From Paenibacillus sp. Root444D2 (GTDB lineage Bacteria > Bacillota > Bacilli > Paenibacillales > NBRC-103111), in contig NZ_LMEO01000045.1 in assembly GCF_001426375.1 (NCBI RefSeq), positions 120,825 through 184,824 of the forward strand: a stretch of 64,000 bases of DNA. Reading direction: 5' to 3'. Positions within the stretch are counted from its first letter, which is position 1; each line of letters begins with the position of its first letter. The position numbers and the translations under genes were made by a program. The notes beneath the pieces are model-generated. The model searched no databases. It saw only the letters and a program-made list of their open reading frames with translations, and was not told the origin of the DNA. This document shows, one piece after another, positions 1 through 7,983 of this stretch.

Positions 1-123
1 ACTCTTATTTTTACAAAATACGCTGGAAATGAAGAAATAGCAGTCTCTAAAGGCTCTTATTCAACTGCATTTCTCCCGAATCCATACTTGGAAAAATCGG
101 GCTTTTATTATGAAATTGACTAG
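1..123 (+). CDS. 3' end of an unidentified gene (partial)
   Basis: Frame 1 is open from the window edge for 40 codons and closes at TAG 121-123. The residues end in the aromatic and acidic stretch SGFYYEID. No internal ATG is present, so the start lies outside the window. I do not recognise the family; the visible piece has no transmembrane segment. The following palindromic repeat element begins directly at or over the stop codon, so the gene end and the element may overlap by a few bases. It could be a chance open frame, but codon use looks plausible. Confidence 0.45.
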   Translation, partial: TLIFTKYAGNEEIAVSKGSYSTAFLPNPYLEKSGFYYEID

Positions 124-301
124 TTTATACAACAATTCACACCTCTAGAGGCTGTTTTGCAAGATGAAGTTGCAAACTGTACAACATTTCGAACCCACTT
201 GTTGCGAAATGGCCTATATGGGGTCCAAGTGTTGTACTTTATGCAACATTGAAGGTAATTTAGCGGGAGCTAGGCGGTATTGTTGTACTCCGTACAACAT
301 T
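121..301 (+). repeat. Four-palindrome intergenic element, copy A
   Basis: Four imperfect inverted repeats: a degenerate one at about 121-138, then about 169-190, 231-251 and 281-301. The last is almost perfect (TTGTTGTAC-TCC-GTACAACA). Start spacing of units 2-3 and 3-4 is 62 and 50 bp. The same arrangement recurs near 27.1, 36.4 and 41.0 kb. Each unit could fold as a short hairpin in RNA or bind a dimeric protein as DNA. Function unknown. Confidence 0.75.
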
Positions 302-338
302 CGCCTGAGAATATGGATTCACCCCCTCCTTTCACCAG

Positions 339-365
339 TCCATCCATCCATCCATCCATTCATCC
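339..365 (+). repeat. (TCCA)n microsatellite
   Basis: Five tandem TCCA units followed by TTCATCC lie in the gap between the palindrome element and the germination operon. Apart from this and copy A, I see nothing else in the 124-595 gap; no convincing sigma-G promoter could be placed by eye. Confidence 0.7.
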
Positions 366-595
366 CCAACTCCAGTGAGCCTATATGACGATGAATTCCG
401 ACTGAAAACACTCCAATGTAGAACCATTTTGGATAAATCAATTAACGGTCTCTTCATATTAACATTTGACGTCATTTTTTCTTGAAAGTCATCTGCTTTT
501 GGGAACGCAACAAAAGAACTTCGGACGCATACCTCAAGAAAGTTCAGGAAATGATGTTTATATAACAACATCCTAGAACTTGGAGAAAATACCAC

Positions 596-2155
596 ATGCT
601 CGCTCATTGGCTGCGCTCCAAAAAGAAGCCTATCCCTCCTTCGCAGAACACAATCGTAGAACCTAGGGCATCCATGCCTTTATTCTCAACCATTCAAGAA
701 AATGTTGATTACGTTCGACAAAGTCTCGGGAACAGCACAGACATTGTTATTCGAGAATTTACCTATAATGCCATTACTGAAGGGTTAGCCCTCTTGTATA
801 CAGATGGACTAGTTGATGCGAAAGTCGTCAATGATTTCATGATGAGATCTTTGATGGCTGATTCCACGGAAATTGATCCAGAGCAAGACCCATTTGATGT
901 ATTAACGATGCATACACTGACGATTGGTGAAATTCAGAAGGTATCGGATATGAAAGGAATGCTACATCATATCCTATCGGGCGATTCGGTCATATTGATG
1001 AACGGGTATACTACCGGGCTGGCAGCCGCCACCAAAGGGTGGAAAGATCGAGGCGTTACAGAGACGAATGTAGAAACCGTCGTGCGCGGGCCGCGGGAAG
1101 CTTTCTCCGAATCCATTCGAACGAATACCGCCTTGATTCGAAGAAAGATCAAAGATCCTAATTTATGGATGGAAACCTTCCAGGTAGGCCAGGTTACCCA
1201 AACTGACGTTGTCCTTATGTATGTCAAAGGGATTGCTCTAGATTCCCTAATTCTCGAGGCCCGCAATCGTTTGACTCAGATTCACATTGACGGAATCTTC
1301 GAGAGCAGTAATATTGAGGAACTCATTCAGGATGAAGTGATCACTCCTTTTCCAACCGTATATAACTCAGAACGTCCAGACGTCGTCGCACTTGAATTGA
1401 TTCACGGCAAAATTGCCATTCTCGTAGATGGGACCCCCTTCGTGCTGATTGCTCCTGCTTTATTTGAAACTTTCCTCAAAGCATCCGAGGACTATTATCA
1501 TCGTGTTGATATTAGCACATTAATAAGGATACTTCGTTATGCTGGATTTCTCATTGCCTTATTAGCCCCATCTTTTTATGTGGCAATAACAACGTTCCAT
1601 CAAGAAATGCTGCCGACTCAACTGCTCATTAGCCTCGCTGCACAAAGAGAGGGTATTCCATTTCCAGCATTCATCGAAGCCTTATTGATGGAGATTACAT
1701 TTGAAGTTTTACGGGAAGCAGCCTTACGCATGCCGCGAAGCATAGGTTCTGCCTTATCGTTTGTTGGAACGCTAGTCATTGGACAAGCAGCAGTCGAAGC
1801 CGGAATTGTTTCGGCAGCTATGGTTATCGTTGTTTCCATTACGGCGATTTCCAGCTTTGTTTCCCCTTCTTACGACTTATCAAATGCCATTCGCATCCTA
1901 CGATTTCCTCTGATGGCTCTGGCTGCTTCATTTGGATTTTTCGGCATACTGGCAGGTTTACTAGGACTTATTCTGCATTTGAATAGTTTGCAATCGTTCG
2001 GTGTGCCCTATTTAAGCCCTTTTGCTCCACTTGAATTGAACAAACAAAAGGATGCCTTGTTTCGATTTCCTTTTCAATCGTTATTTTCACGAGCTCGTAT
2101 CGTTAATGCGAGTAACGTAGTCAAGAAAGCGAATAGAAAGCCCTTCAAACCTTAG
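596..2155 (+). CDS. Spore germination protein, GerA family (A subunit)
   Basis: A subunit of a nutrient germinant receptor of the spore inner membrane (519 aa, normal length). An N-terminal soluble domain of about 290 residues is followed by about five membrane helices between roughly residues 300 and 480. Family signatures visible are DGTPFVLIAP near residue 277, EDYYHR just after it, and the C-terminal YLSPFAP motif near residue 470. The ATG start has GGAG ten bases upstream. It is the first gene of an A-C-D-B-B operon, 19 bases ahead of the C gene. GerA-family operons are normally transcribed by sigma-G in the forespore; I could not identify that promoter with confidence. It resembles GerKA/YndD-type proteins, but which receptor it is cannot be told from sequence alone. 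Confidence 0.95.
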   Translation: MLAHWLRSKKKPIPPSQNTIVEPRASMPLFSTIQENVDYVRQSLGNSTDIVIREFTYNAITEGLALLYTDGLVDAKVVNDFMMRSLMADSTEIDPEQDPFDVLTMHTLTIGEIQKVSDMKGMLHHILSGDSVILMNGYTTGLAAATKGWKDRGVTETNVETVVRGPREAFSESIRTNTALIRRKIKDPNLWMETFQVGQVTQTDVVLMYVKGIALDSLILEARNRLTQIHIDGIFESSNIEELIQDEVITPFPTVYNSERPDVVALELIHGKIAILVDGTPFVLIAPALFETFLKASEDYYHRVDISTLIRILRYAGFLIALLAPSFYVAITTFHQEMLPTQLLISLAAQREGIPFPAFIEALLMEITFEVLREAALRMPRSIGSALSFVGTLVIGQAAVEAGIVSAAMVIVVSITAISSFVSPSYDLSNAIRILRFPLMALAASFGFFGILAGLLGLILHLNSLQSFGVPYLSPFAPLELNKQKDALFRFPFQSLFSRARIVNASNVVKKANRKPFKP

Positions 2156-2174
2156 AAGGAGGAAAGAGGCAGAT

Positions 2175-3368
2175 GTGAAATCATTTATTCGACTAACAGC
2201 TTGCTTACTTACCATAGTCTTACTGTTAAGCGGCTGTTGGAGCCGCAAGGAGCTTAATGATATTGCCATAGCAGAGGGAGTTGGCATTGATATTTCCGGT
2301 GAACAGTTTGAGTTAACCGTTCAAATTGTTAATCCGGGCAGTGTAACGAAGGCAAAGGGAGAGCATGAAATTCCCGTTATCGTGTATTCTTCCAAAGGCG
2401 ATACACTAAGTGAAGCTGTGAAACGATTGACTTCATCGATTTCGAGAAAGATCTATTTCGCTCATATCCGCATTCTTGTGATTTCCGAGGAATTAGCCAA
2501 GAAAGGGATTGTCAATTCGATGGATTATTTAATGAGAGGGAACGAATTTCGATCTGATTTCAACGTGGTCGTAGCGAGAGAAGGCACAGCTAAGGAATTA
2601 TTAAGTGTGATGACACCTTTGGAAAAAGTTCCAGCCAATTACATCTTTAACTCCCTCGAAGCAGCTAAGAAAGAATGGACAGCTTCAGTAACGATTCAAA
2701 TAGATCAATTATCGAATGCTATAGTAACCCCAGGGAAGAGTACGGTCATATCAGGAATTCAGATTATTGGAGATCAAAAGGTAGGCAAAAGCAAAAAAAA
2801 CATTGATTACTCAGGGCCTCCTGTACGATTAAAATACTCTGGTAATGCGATTATCAAGAGAGATAAACTTGTTGGTTGGCTTAACGAATATGAATCTCGT
2901 GCTTATTCCGTTATTACCAATCAATCAAAGCGGTCTGCCATACATCTGAATTGTCCCGAAGGAGGAAACATCGGTATTGATGTAGCTCGTATCAAAAGCA
3001 AGATTCACGCAGTTGTAAGAAACGATAAACCAGAGATATTTATTGAAACTAGAGCAGAGGGAAATGTTTCCGATGTGGAATGTAAAATCGATCTATTCAA
3101 AGTCGAAACGATCGATTACTTAGATAAACAATTTGTTAAATTTGCATTGGCTAATATGGAAAATACAATTAAGAAGACACAAAAACTAGGTGCGGATATA
3201 TTTGGTTTTGGTGAGGCAGTTCATCGCGCTAACCCGAAATATTGGAACAAAGTGAAGAACAATTGGGAAGAACATTTCAAGCAATTGGAACCCCATCTGA
3301 ATATCGATGCCAAAATTAGAGGTACCGGTACACTGGGTGATTCTGTGGTTAACGATATGAAGGAGTAA
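2175..3368 (+). CDS. Spore germination lipoprotein, GerC family (C subunit)
   Basis: Lipid-anchored C subunit of the germinant receptor (397 aa). A signal peptide ends in the lipobox LLSGC at residues 18-22 (Cys22 presumed diacylglyceryl-modified; Gcp or Lgt pathway). The following WSRKELNDIAIAEGVGID is the classic GerC start. The start is GTG at 2175, since the ATG two bases upstream is out of frame and stops at once; AAGGAGG and a second GAGG lie just upstream. It sits between the A gene and the small D gene with only five bases to the latter, whose ribosome site overlaps its 3' end. GerC proteins interact with A and B subunits on the outer face of the inner spore membrane. Confidence 0.95.
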   Translation: MKSFIRLTACLLTIVLLLSGCWSRKELNDIAIAEGVGIDISGEQFELTVQIVNPGSVTKAKGEHEIPVIVYSSKGDTLSEAVKRLTSSISRKIYFAHIRILVISEELAKKGIVNSMDYLMRGNEFRSDFNVVVAREGTAKELLSVMTPLEKVPANYIFNSLEAAKKEWTASVTIQIDQLSNAIVTPGKSTVISGIQIIGDQKVGKSKKNIDYSGPPVRLKYSGNAIIKRDKLVGWLNEYESRAYSVITNQSKRSAIHLNCPEGGNIGIDVARIKSKIHAVVRNDKPEIFIETRAEGNVSDVECKIDLFKVETIDYLDKQFVKFALANMENTIKKTQKLGADIFGFGEAVHRANPKYWNKVKNNWEEHFKQLEPHLNIDAKIRGTGTLGDSVVNDMKE

Positions 3369-3373
3369 TAGTT

Positions 3374-3616
3374 ATGTTAATCGGCTTATGTGTACTTGCG
3401 TTATCTATTCTCATTGCGTGCTATGAAATTCCGCGTTTATGGAAACAAGGATGTAGGAAGGAGGTTTGGATCTACTGCATACTCATGTTGCTTGGTAATG
3501 TGTTGGCGACTCTGAAAGGAATGGCCAAACAAATACCTAATCCGGCCGACTGGATTACGTTTCTAATGATGCCATTAACCAAAATTTTACTGCAACTCGG
3601 TTTGATAAAATTGTAA
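3374..3616 (+). CDS. Small two-helix membrane protein, D subunit of the germinant receptor
   Basis: This 80-residue protein has two predicted membrane helices (about residues 2-17 and 33-48) plus a hydrophobic C-terminus. Small D genes of 65-86 residues with two membrane segments are known inside or beside many gerA-family operons in Bacillus and modulate germination rate; size, topology and position fit that class. GAAGGAG at the end of the C gene serves as ribosome site. Assignment rests on context and topology more than on sequence identity. Confidence 0.75.
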   Translation: MLIGLCVLALSILIACYEIPRLWKQGCRKEVWIYCILMLLGNVLATLKGMAKQIPNPADWITFLMMPLTKILLQLGLIKL

Positions 3617-3644
3617 GCATTTATCCTGCTTAGGGAGGCATGTC

Positions 3645-4742
3645 ATGAATAACGAGAACATATTATCTGCTCGTCAACTCATGATCCTGATTATTTTATT
3701 TTCGGTGGGAACGACCATTCTTGTAGTCCCGTCGATGTTGGCCGCAGAAACTAAGCAGGATGCCTGGATCTCAGGTGTAATGGGCGTAGGCATTGGTTTG
3801 CTTTTCTTATGGATGTATGTGAAGTTAGCGAAGATGTATCCCGATTGTACGTTATTCGAAATGAATGACATTGTATTAGGGAAATGGTTAGGCAAAGCTG
3901 TAACACTATTTGTAGTCTTTATCGCAGTTGTGCTCAGCGCACAGGTCCTATATTATATTGGCACCTTCATGACTACTCAAATTATGCCAACGACACCTAT
4001 ACAAGCCATAAATATTCTTATGATTACTTTTGTTATTATAGGCGCAAAGCTAGGCGTAGTTGTATTGGGGAGAACCGCGGAAATTTTTTTCCCGTGGATT
4101 CTTCTGTTATTTTTTCTATTGGTGATCTTTGTAACGCCGCAGTCTCAAATTAAGAACCTTTTGCCCATAGGTGAAGCAAGTATAATGTCTATTTCACGGG
4201 CATCCATATTTATGCTCGTTTATTCTTATTTTCCTATCATTTTTACGCTTTGCTTGATAGCAAGCGATGTAAAATTCCCTAAGAGTTTAACTAAATCATT
4301 CCTCTATGGGGGGATAACGAGCGGATTTATTATGATTATTGTAGCTTTTCTTAGCATCCTGGTCATGGGACCCGACCAGTCGTCAAGACAAGTATATGCC
4401 ACCTATGCATTAGCAAAGAAAATAAGTGTAGGGAATTTTTTGCAGCGTATCGAGGTCACTGTTGCATTCTTGTGGTTTATTTCCATTTATTTCAAATTAA
4501 CACTATATTTTCACGTAGCGATTAAAGGAATTGCCTCATTCTTTCAGATCCAGAATTACAAATCTCTTTCGACACCAATTGGGTTTATCGTCACAGTGCT
4601 TTCGTTAGTGGTATATCCAAATGCGGCTTATACACACCAATGGGATATATTGACATGGGTTCCACTCACGTTTTGTTTTGGATTCGTGTATCCACTCTTA
4701 TTGATCGGTCTTAGCTACATACGAAGAAAAAAGGATAAATGA
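3645..4742 (+). CDS. Spore germination protein, GerB family (B subunit 1)
   Basis: Integral membrane B subunit of the receptor (365 aa), a member of the amino acid-polyamine-organocation superfamily with about ten helices. The N-terminus LSARQLMILIILFSVGT, the conserved KQDAW near residue 38 and the helix around GRTAEIFFPW near residue 143 are typical. B subunits carry the germinant-binding site. It follows the D gene by 28 bases with AGGGAGG upstream of ATG. The next gene is a close paralog, so this operon encodes two alternative B subunits. Confidence 0.95.
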   Translation: MNNENILSARQLMILIILFSVGTTILVVPSMLAAETKQDAWISGVMGVGIGLLFLWMYVKLAKMYPDCTLFEMNDIVLGKWLGKAVTLFVVFIAVVLSAQVLYYIGTFMTTQIMPTTPIQAINILMITFVIIGAKLGVVVLGRTAEIFFPWILLLFFLLVIFVTPQSQIKNLLPIGEASIMSISRASIFMLVYSYFPIIFTLCLIASDVKFPKSLTKSFLYGGITSGFIMIIVAFLSILVMGPDQSSRQVYATYALAKKISVGNFLQRIEVTVAFLWFISIYFKLTLYFHVAIKGIASFFQIQNYKSLSTPIGFIVTVLSLVVYPNAAYTHQWDILTWVPLTFCFGFVYPLLLIGLSYIRRKKDK

Positions 4743-4764
4743 GGTAAATAAGGGACGTGTATAT

Positions 4765-5862
4765 ATGCGTACAGATCAAATTTCCCCGCGACAATTCATG
4801 ATTATCGTCATCCTATATGCCTTTGGAACAGCTATCTTGGTTATTCCGGCATCTGTTGCGGCAGATATGAAGCAGGATGCATGGATGCCACAATGGCTAA
4901 GCATTGCTATGGGTGTCGTTCTCGTTTGGCTTTATGTATTTATTTCCAAGAAGTTCCCGCAGTGTTCTATTTTCGAAATTAATGATAAAGTTTTTGGCAA
5001 GTGGTTGGGGAAGTTCATAACGTTAAGTCTTGCACTAGTAGCGCTCATTCTGAGTTCACAAGTTGTTTTTTATGTAGGTCATTTTATGATTACTCAAATC
5101 ATGCCGGAAACGCCAATTCAATCTATACACATCATATTCATGCTAACTGTCATATTTGGAGCAAAGCTAGGGATGGTTGTCATGCTAAGAACAGCAGAGA
5201 TCTTCTTCCCTTGGATCGTGCTATTATTTATCTTGTTCATGGTCACTAGTATTCCTAATATGGAACTTAACAATCTATTACCGATTGGGGAAACAAACAC
5301 CCTTCCAGTCATTCGATCTGCCATAAGAATCACCAGTTATTCTTATATGTCTTTGTTTATTACGATTGGTACCATCATTCATCAAGTTACTAGTATACAA
5401 AAGGCTAAGAAAGCTTATTTAATAGGCATAATCATAAGTGGGATTATACTTCTTCTAATCATTGTCTCAAGTATTCTTGTATTAGGAGCAGGTAATACCG
5501 CTATGCAAGTGTATCCTAGTTACGCCCTGGCGCAAAGAATAAATATCGGGAATTTTTTACAACGAATAGAAGTAATCGTGGCATTTTTATGGCTTGTTTC
5601 GATTTATTTCAAACTATCTATGTTTTTTTACACAACGATAAAAGGCATTGCGCATGTGTTCCATTTTCGTGATTACAAAATACTTTGTTTTCCATTTGGA
5701 CTGATTATTACGGTCTTATCTCTTGTTGTTTATCCAAATACAGCCTATGGAGATAAATGGGATACTTTAACGTTTATTCCCCTCGCTCTCCTTATAGGTG
5801 TTGTTTATCCTCTCTTGATTGTACTGATAAGTTGGATGCGAAAATCGTCCATTCGTGTGTAA
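4765..5862 (+). CDS. Spore germination protein, GerB family (B subunit 2)
   Basis: Second B subunit, the same length as its upstream neighbour (365 aa) and colinear with it along the whole sequence. Shared blocks are KQDAW, GKWLGK, TQIMP.TPIQ, RTAEIFFPW, NLLPIGE, GNFLQRIEV and VVYPN.AY. The middle (about residues 185-260) and parts of the early helices differ more, which is where a difference in germinant specificity could lie. ATG is preceded by AAGGGA. It is the last gene of the operon and converges with the DUF2809 gene ten bases downstream. Tandem duplication followed by divergence is the simplest origin. Confidence 0.95.
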   Translation: MRTDQISPRQFMIIVILYAFGTAILVIPASVAADMKQDAWMPQWLSIAMGVVLVWLYVFISKKFPQCSIFEINDKVFGKWLGKFITLSLALVALILSSQVVFYVGHFMITQIMPETPIQSIHIIFMLTVIFGAKLGMVVMLRTAEIFFPWIVLLFILFMVTSIPNMELNNLLPIGETNTLPVIRSAIRITSYSYMSLFITIGTIIHQVTSIQKAKKAYLIGIIISGIILLLIIVSSILVLGAGNTAMQVYPSYALAQRINIGNFLQRIEVIVAFLWLVSIYFKLSMFFYTTIKGIAHVFHFRDYKILCFPFGLIITVLSLVVYPNTAYGDKWDTLTFIPLALLIGVVYPLLIVLISWMRKSSIRV

Positions 5863-5871
5863 ATGGCATGG

Positions 5872-6261
5872 CTAAATACACTTTTCGCGCTCCAGCCAAC
5901 ACTTGTCTATCCAAAAAGCAATTGTAATACCGATGACATATCTAAACAAATCAACTGTTAAATATCCTCTTCCAAGTACGAGGGATCCAATGACCGTATT
6001 TCTTATTTCGATTATCCATTCTGCTTGATATAACTGACTACATTCAATAGCAAAGCTAAATAAGACACTGATTATAACTGCCCATTTTAAACTTCTCTGT
6101 ATAAAAAGAAATCGAAATCCAAAATAGACCATACTTGCCCAAAGCACGTCTCCAGCATGTTTAACAATAAAATGAGGGATTAGGCCGGAGAACGTTCTTG
6201 AACTTAAGCCTAGAATGACGGAAGTTATTATGGCTACAAAATACTTTATCCGAGTTTTCAA
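5872..6261 (-). CDS. DUF2809 family membrane protein
   Basis: A 129-residue protein with four or five membrane helices. Family marks are LGLSSR, GDVLWASMVYFGFR near residue 38, FAIECSQLYQ near residue 70 and the RNT.IGSLVLGRGYLTVDL block. The function of DUF2809 proteins is not known. The start is TTG with AGGAGG 11 bases upstream. It is a single gene convergent with the germination operon. Confidence 0.85.
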   Translation of the reverse strand: MKTRIKYFVAIITSVILGLSSRTFSGLIPHFIVKHAGDVLWASMVYFGFRFLFIQRSLKWAVIISVLFSFAIECSQLYQAEWIIEIRNTVIGSLVLGRGYLTVDLFRYVIGITIAFWIDKCWLEREKCI

Positions 6262-6420
6262 ATAGAATCATTCCTCCTATTAAATAGACTCACTGACTGG
6301 TGTATCCTTCTCATTTGTTATATGATTTGAACATATTTCTTCAAATTTACATGATCAGCTTCACTATTTATACTAAAAGATGATTTTGATTATTGAAAGT
6401 GGAAAAAAAGGAGTTATTCG

Positions 6421-7983
6421 ATGAGTTCTCCCATTATAAACGATGACCAATGGTTGCAGCTGCTGGAGCACGTAGCCGAAACTTATAATGACGTTACCCT
6501 AAGTCGAGGGTTTACTTACTTTAAACAACAGCGAGTAGCTTCCTTGATCATATCTGAGACTCGAGTCGCTCAGGCACGGGTGGAAGAGGAAGAATCCGGA
6601 AACTACCGCGTCACTTTGAATTTAGACAAGCCCCGCTCCAGTCAATGTAGTTGCCCAGTACCAGCTGCTTGCAAGCATATGGCAGCCGTTTGGATGGAGC
6701 TTGGGGATCGTCTGGGTTACCCCGCTTCCCAAATTATGAATGCCAAAATGCATCTCAAGCGGGCTACTTCAATAACCTCACTGGAGTCTACGCTCACCCA
6801 ATTGCCCAAAATGGATGTATCCGGCTGGCAGAAGTTTCTGAACCATTACACGTCTCTCATTAAGGCGACATATGATTTGGGCAATTATGTGGATATGCTG
6901 CGGCAGCAATTGCAAAACATCGAGAAGATCACTATTCCTTTTTCTGATATTGATCAGATTTTTTTTGAGATGCATCAGGAATTATTTATCCTAAGAAAAA
7001 TAAAAGAGCAGAACGCACAAGGTGGTGTAAGTTACTATACTTCTTCCACCCTTTACCGGGTTTATGATGAGGCTCATACTTGGCTGAAGCAACATTCTCC
7101 CCTTCTCGACTTCTCGGTTTCCGGAGAGCGCCTTGAGCAGACGTTAAATTATATCAGACAGCAGATGTCCGAAGAATCGGGTCATAATTATCAAGATTAT
7201 GGCGTCTATAGCGCGCTTTGGAAACATTGGATTGCCCCGAGTCCCGAGGCAAGTCAATATGTAACTAAGGAGATAGAAGCTCTTGAGACGATGACAATGG
7301 ATAGTCCCTCTCCTTCTCTCTCAGCCGCAAAGGCTTTCTTGTACTTGCAGCAATCCAAGAGTAAAGAAGCCTGGGAGGCTTTGGAAACGAATGGTATTTT
7401 CAAAGAGGCCCCTGCCAAACTATTTATTCCTTTCCTAGACTATCTATATGACGTCCAGAACTGGGAAGAGCTTGTGAATTGGTTGAGAAGATCAGTCTCT
7501 TTTTTCAATCGGAAACGGACCAAAGAACTTGAGGTTTATGCCGGTTTTTGGACAAAGGCCATCGTTCATCTTCCTCAAGCGGAAGAACACATGTGGAGCG
7601 CTCTAGAAGAGCTTTTGCCTTATTCTTTCCGGATTATTGAGGAAATGCTGTACGAACAAAGAAAATGGAAGCCATGGTTGGAAATGCAGATCCTTCAGGG
7701 GCATGACCCTCTTTATCATCGCGTCAATGTCCTGCAGCCGATTGAGAAGGATACACCAAAACTCCTTCTACCCTATTACCATCAAGCCGTAGATTACTAT
7801 GTCAGTTTGAAAAATCGGCATGATTACAAATTAGCTGTCAGGCTCCTCAAGCGGCTCGATAAAGTGTACAAGAAAATGAAACAAACTGAGCGATGGGAAC
7901 ATTTCTTTTCTAGTTTCGTAGAACGACACAGCAGGCTGAGGGCGCTGCAAGAGGAACTTAGGAAAGGAAAGCTACTCGGATGA
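6421..7983 (+). CDS. SWIM zinc-finger protein (YwqB-like), partner of the SNF2 helicase
   Basis: This 520-residue protein has a SWIM zinc-binding motif CxCx5CxH at about residues 76-86 (C-S-C-P-V-P-A-A-C-K-H). The rest is helical, with a C-terminal Lys/Arg-rich tail. SWIM domains are thought to bind DNA or protein. The stop codon overlaps the start of the SNF2 helicase gene in ATGA, so the two are translationally coupled; B. subtilis has the same pairing (ywqB-ywqA). AAAGGAG precedes the ATG. The biochemical role of the pair is not established; a part in nucleic-acid remodelling or repair is inference. Confidence 0.85.
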   Translation: MSSPIINDDQWLQLLEHVAETYNDVTLSRGFTYFKQQRVASLIISETRVAQARVEEEESGNYRVTLNLDKPRSSQCSCPVPAACKHMAAVWMELGDRLGYPASQIMNAKMHLKRATSITSLESTLTQLPKMDVSGWQKFLNHYTSLIKATYDLGNYVDMLRQQLQNIEKITIPFSDIDQIFFEMHQELFILRKIKEQNAQGGVSYYTSSTLYRVYDEAHTWLKQHSPLLDFSVSGERLEQTLNYIRQQMSEESGHNYQDYGVYSALWKHWIAPSPEASQYVTKEIEALETMTMDSPSPSLSAAKAFLYLQQSKSKEAWEALETNGIFKEAPAKLFIPFLDYLYDVQNWEELVNWLRRSVSFFNRKRTKELEVYAGFWTKAIVHLPQAEEHMWSALEELLPYSFRIIEEMLYEQRKWKPWLEMQILQGHDPLYHRVNVLQPIEKDTPKLLLPYYHQAVDYYVSLKNRHDYKLAVRLLKRLDKVYKKMKQTERWEHFFSSFVERHSRLRALQEELRKGKLLG

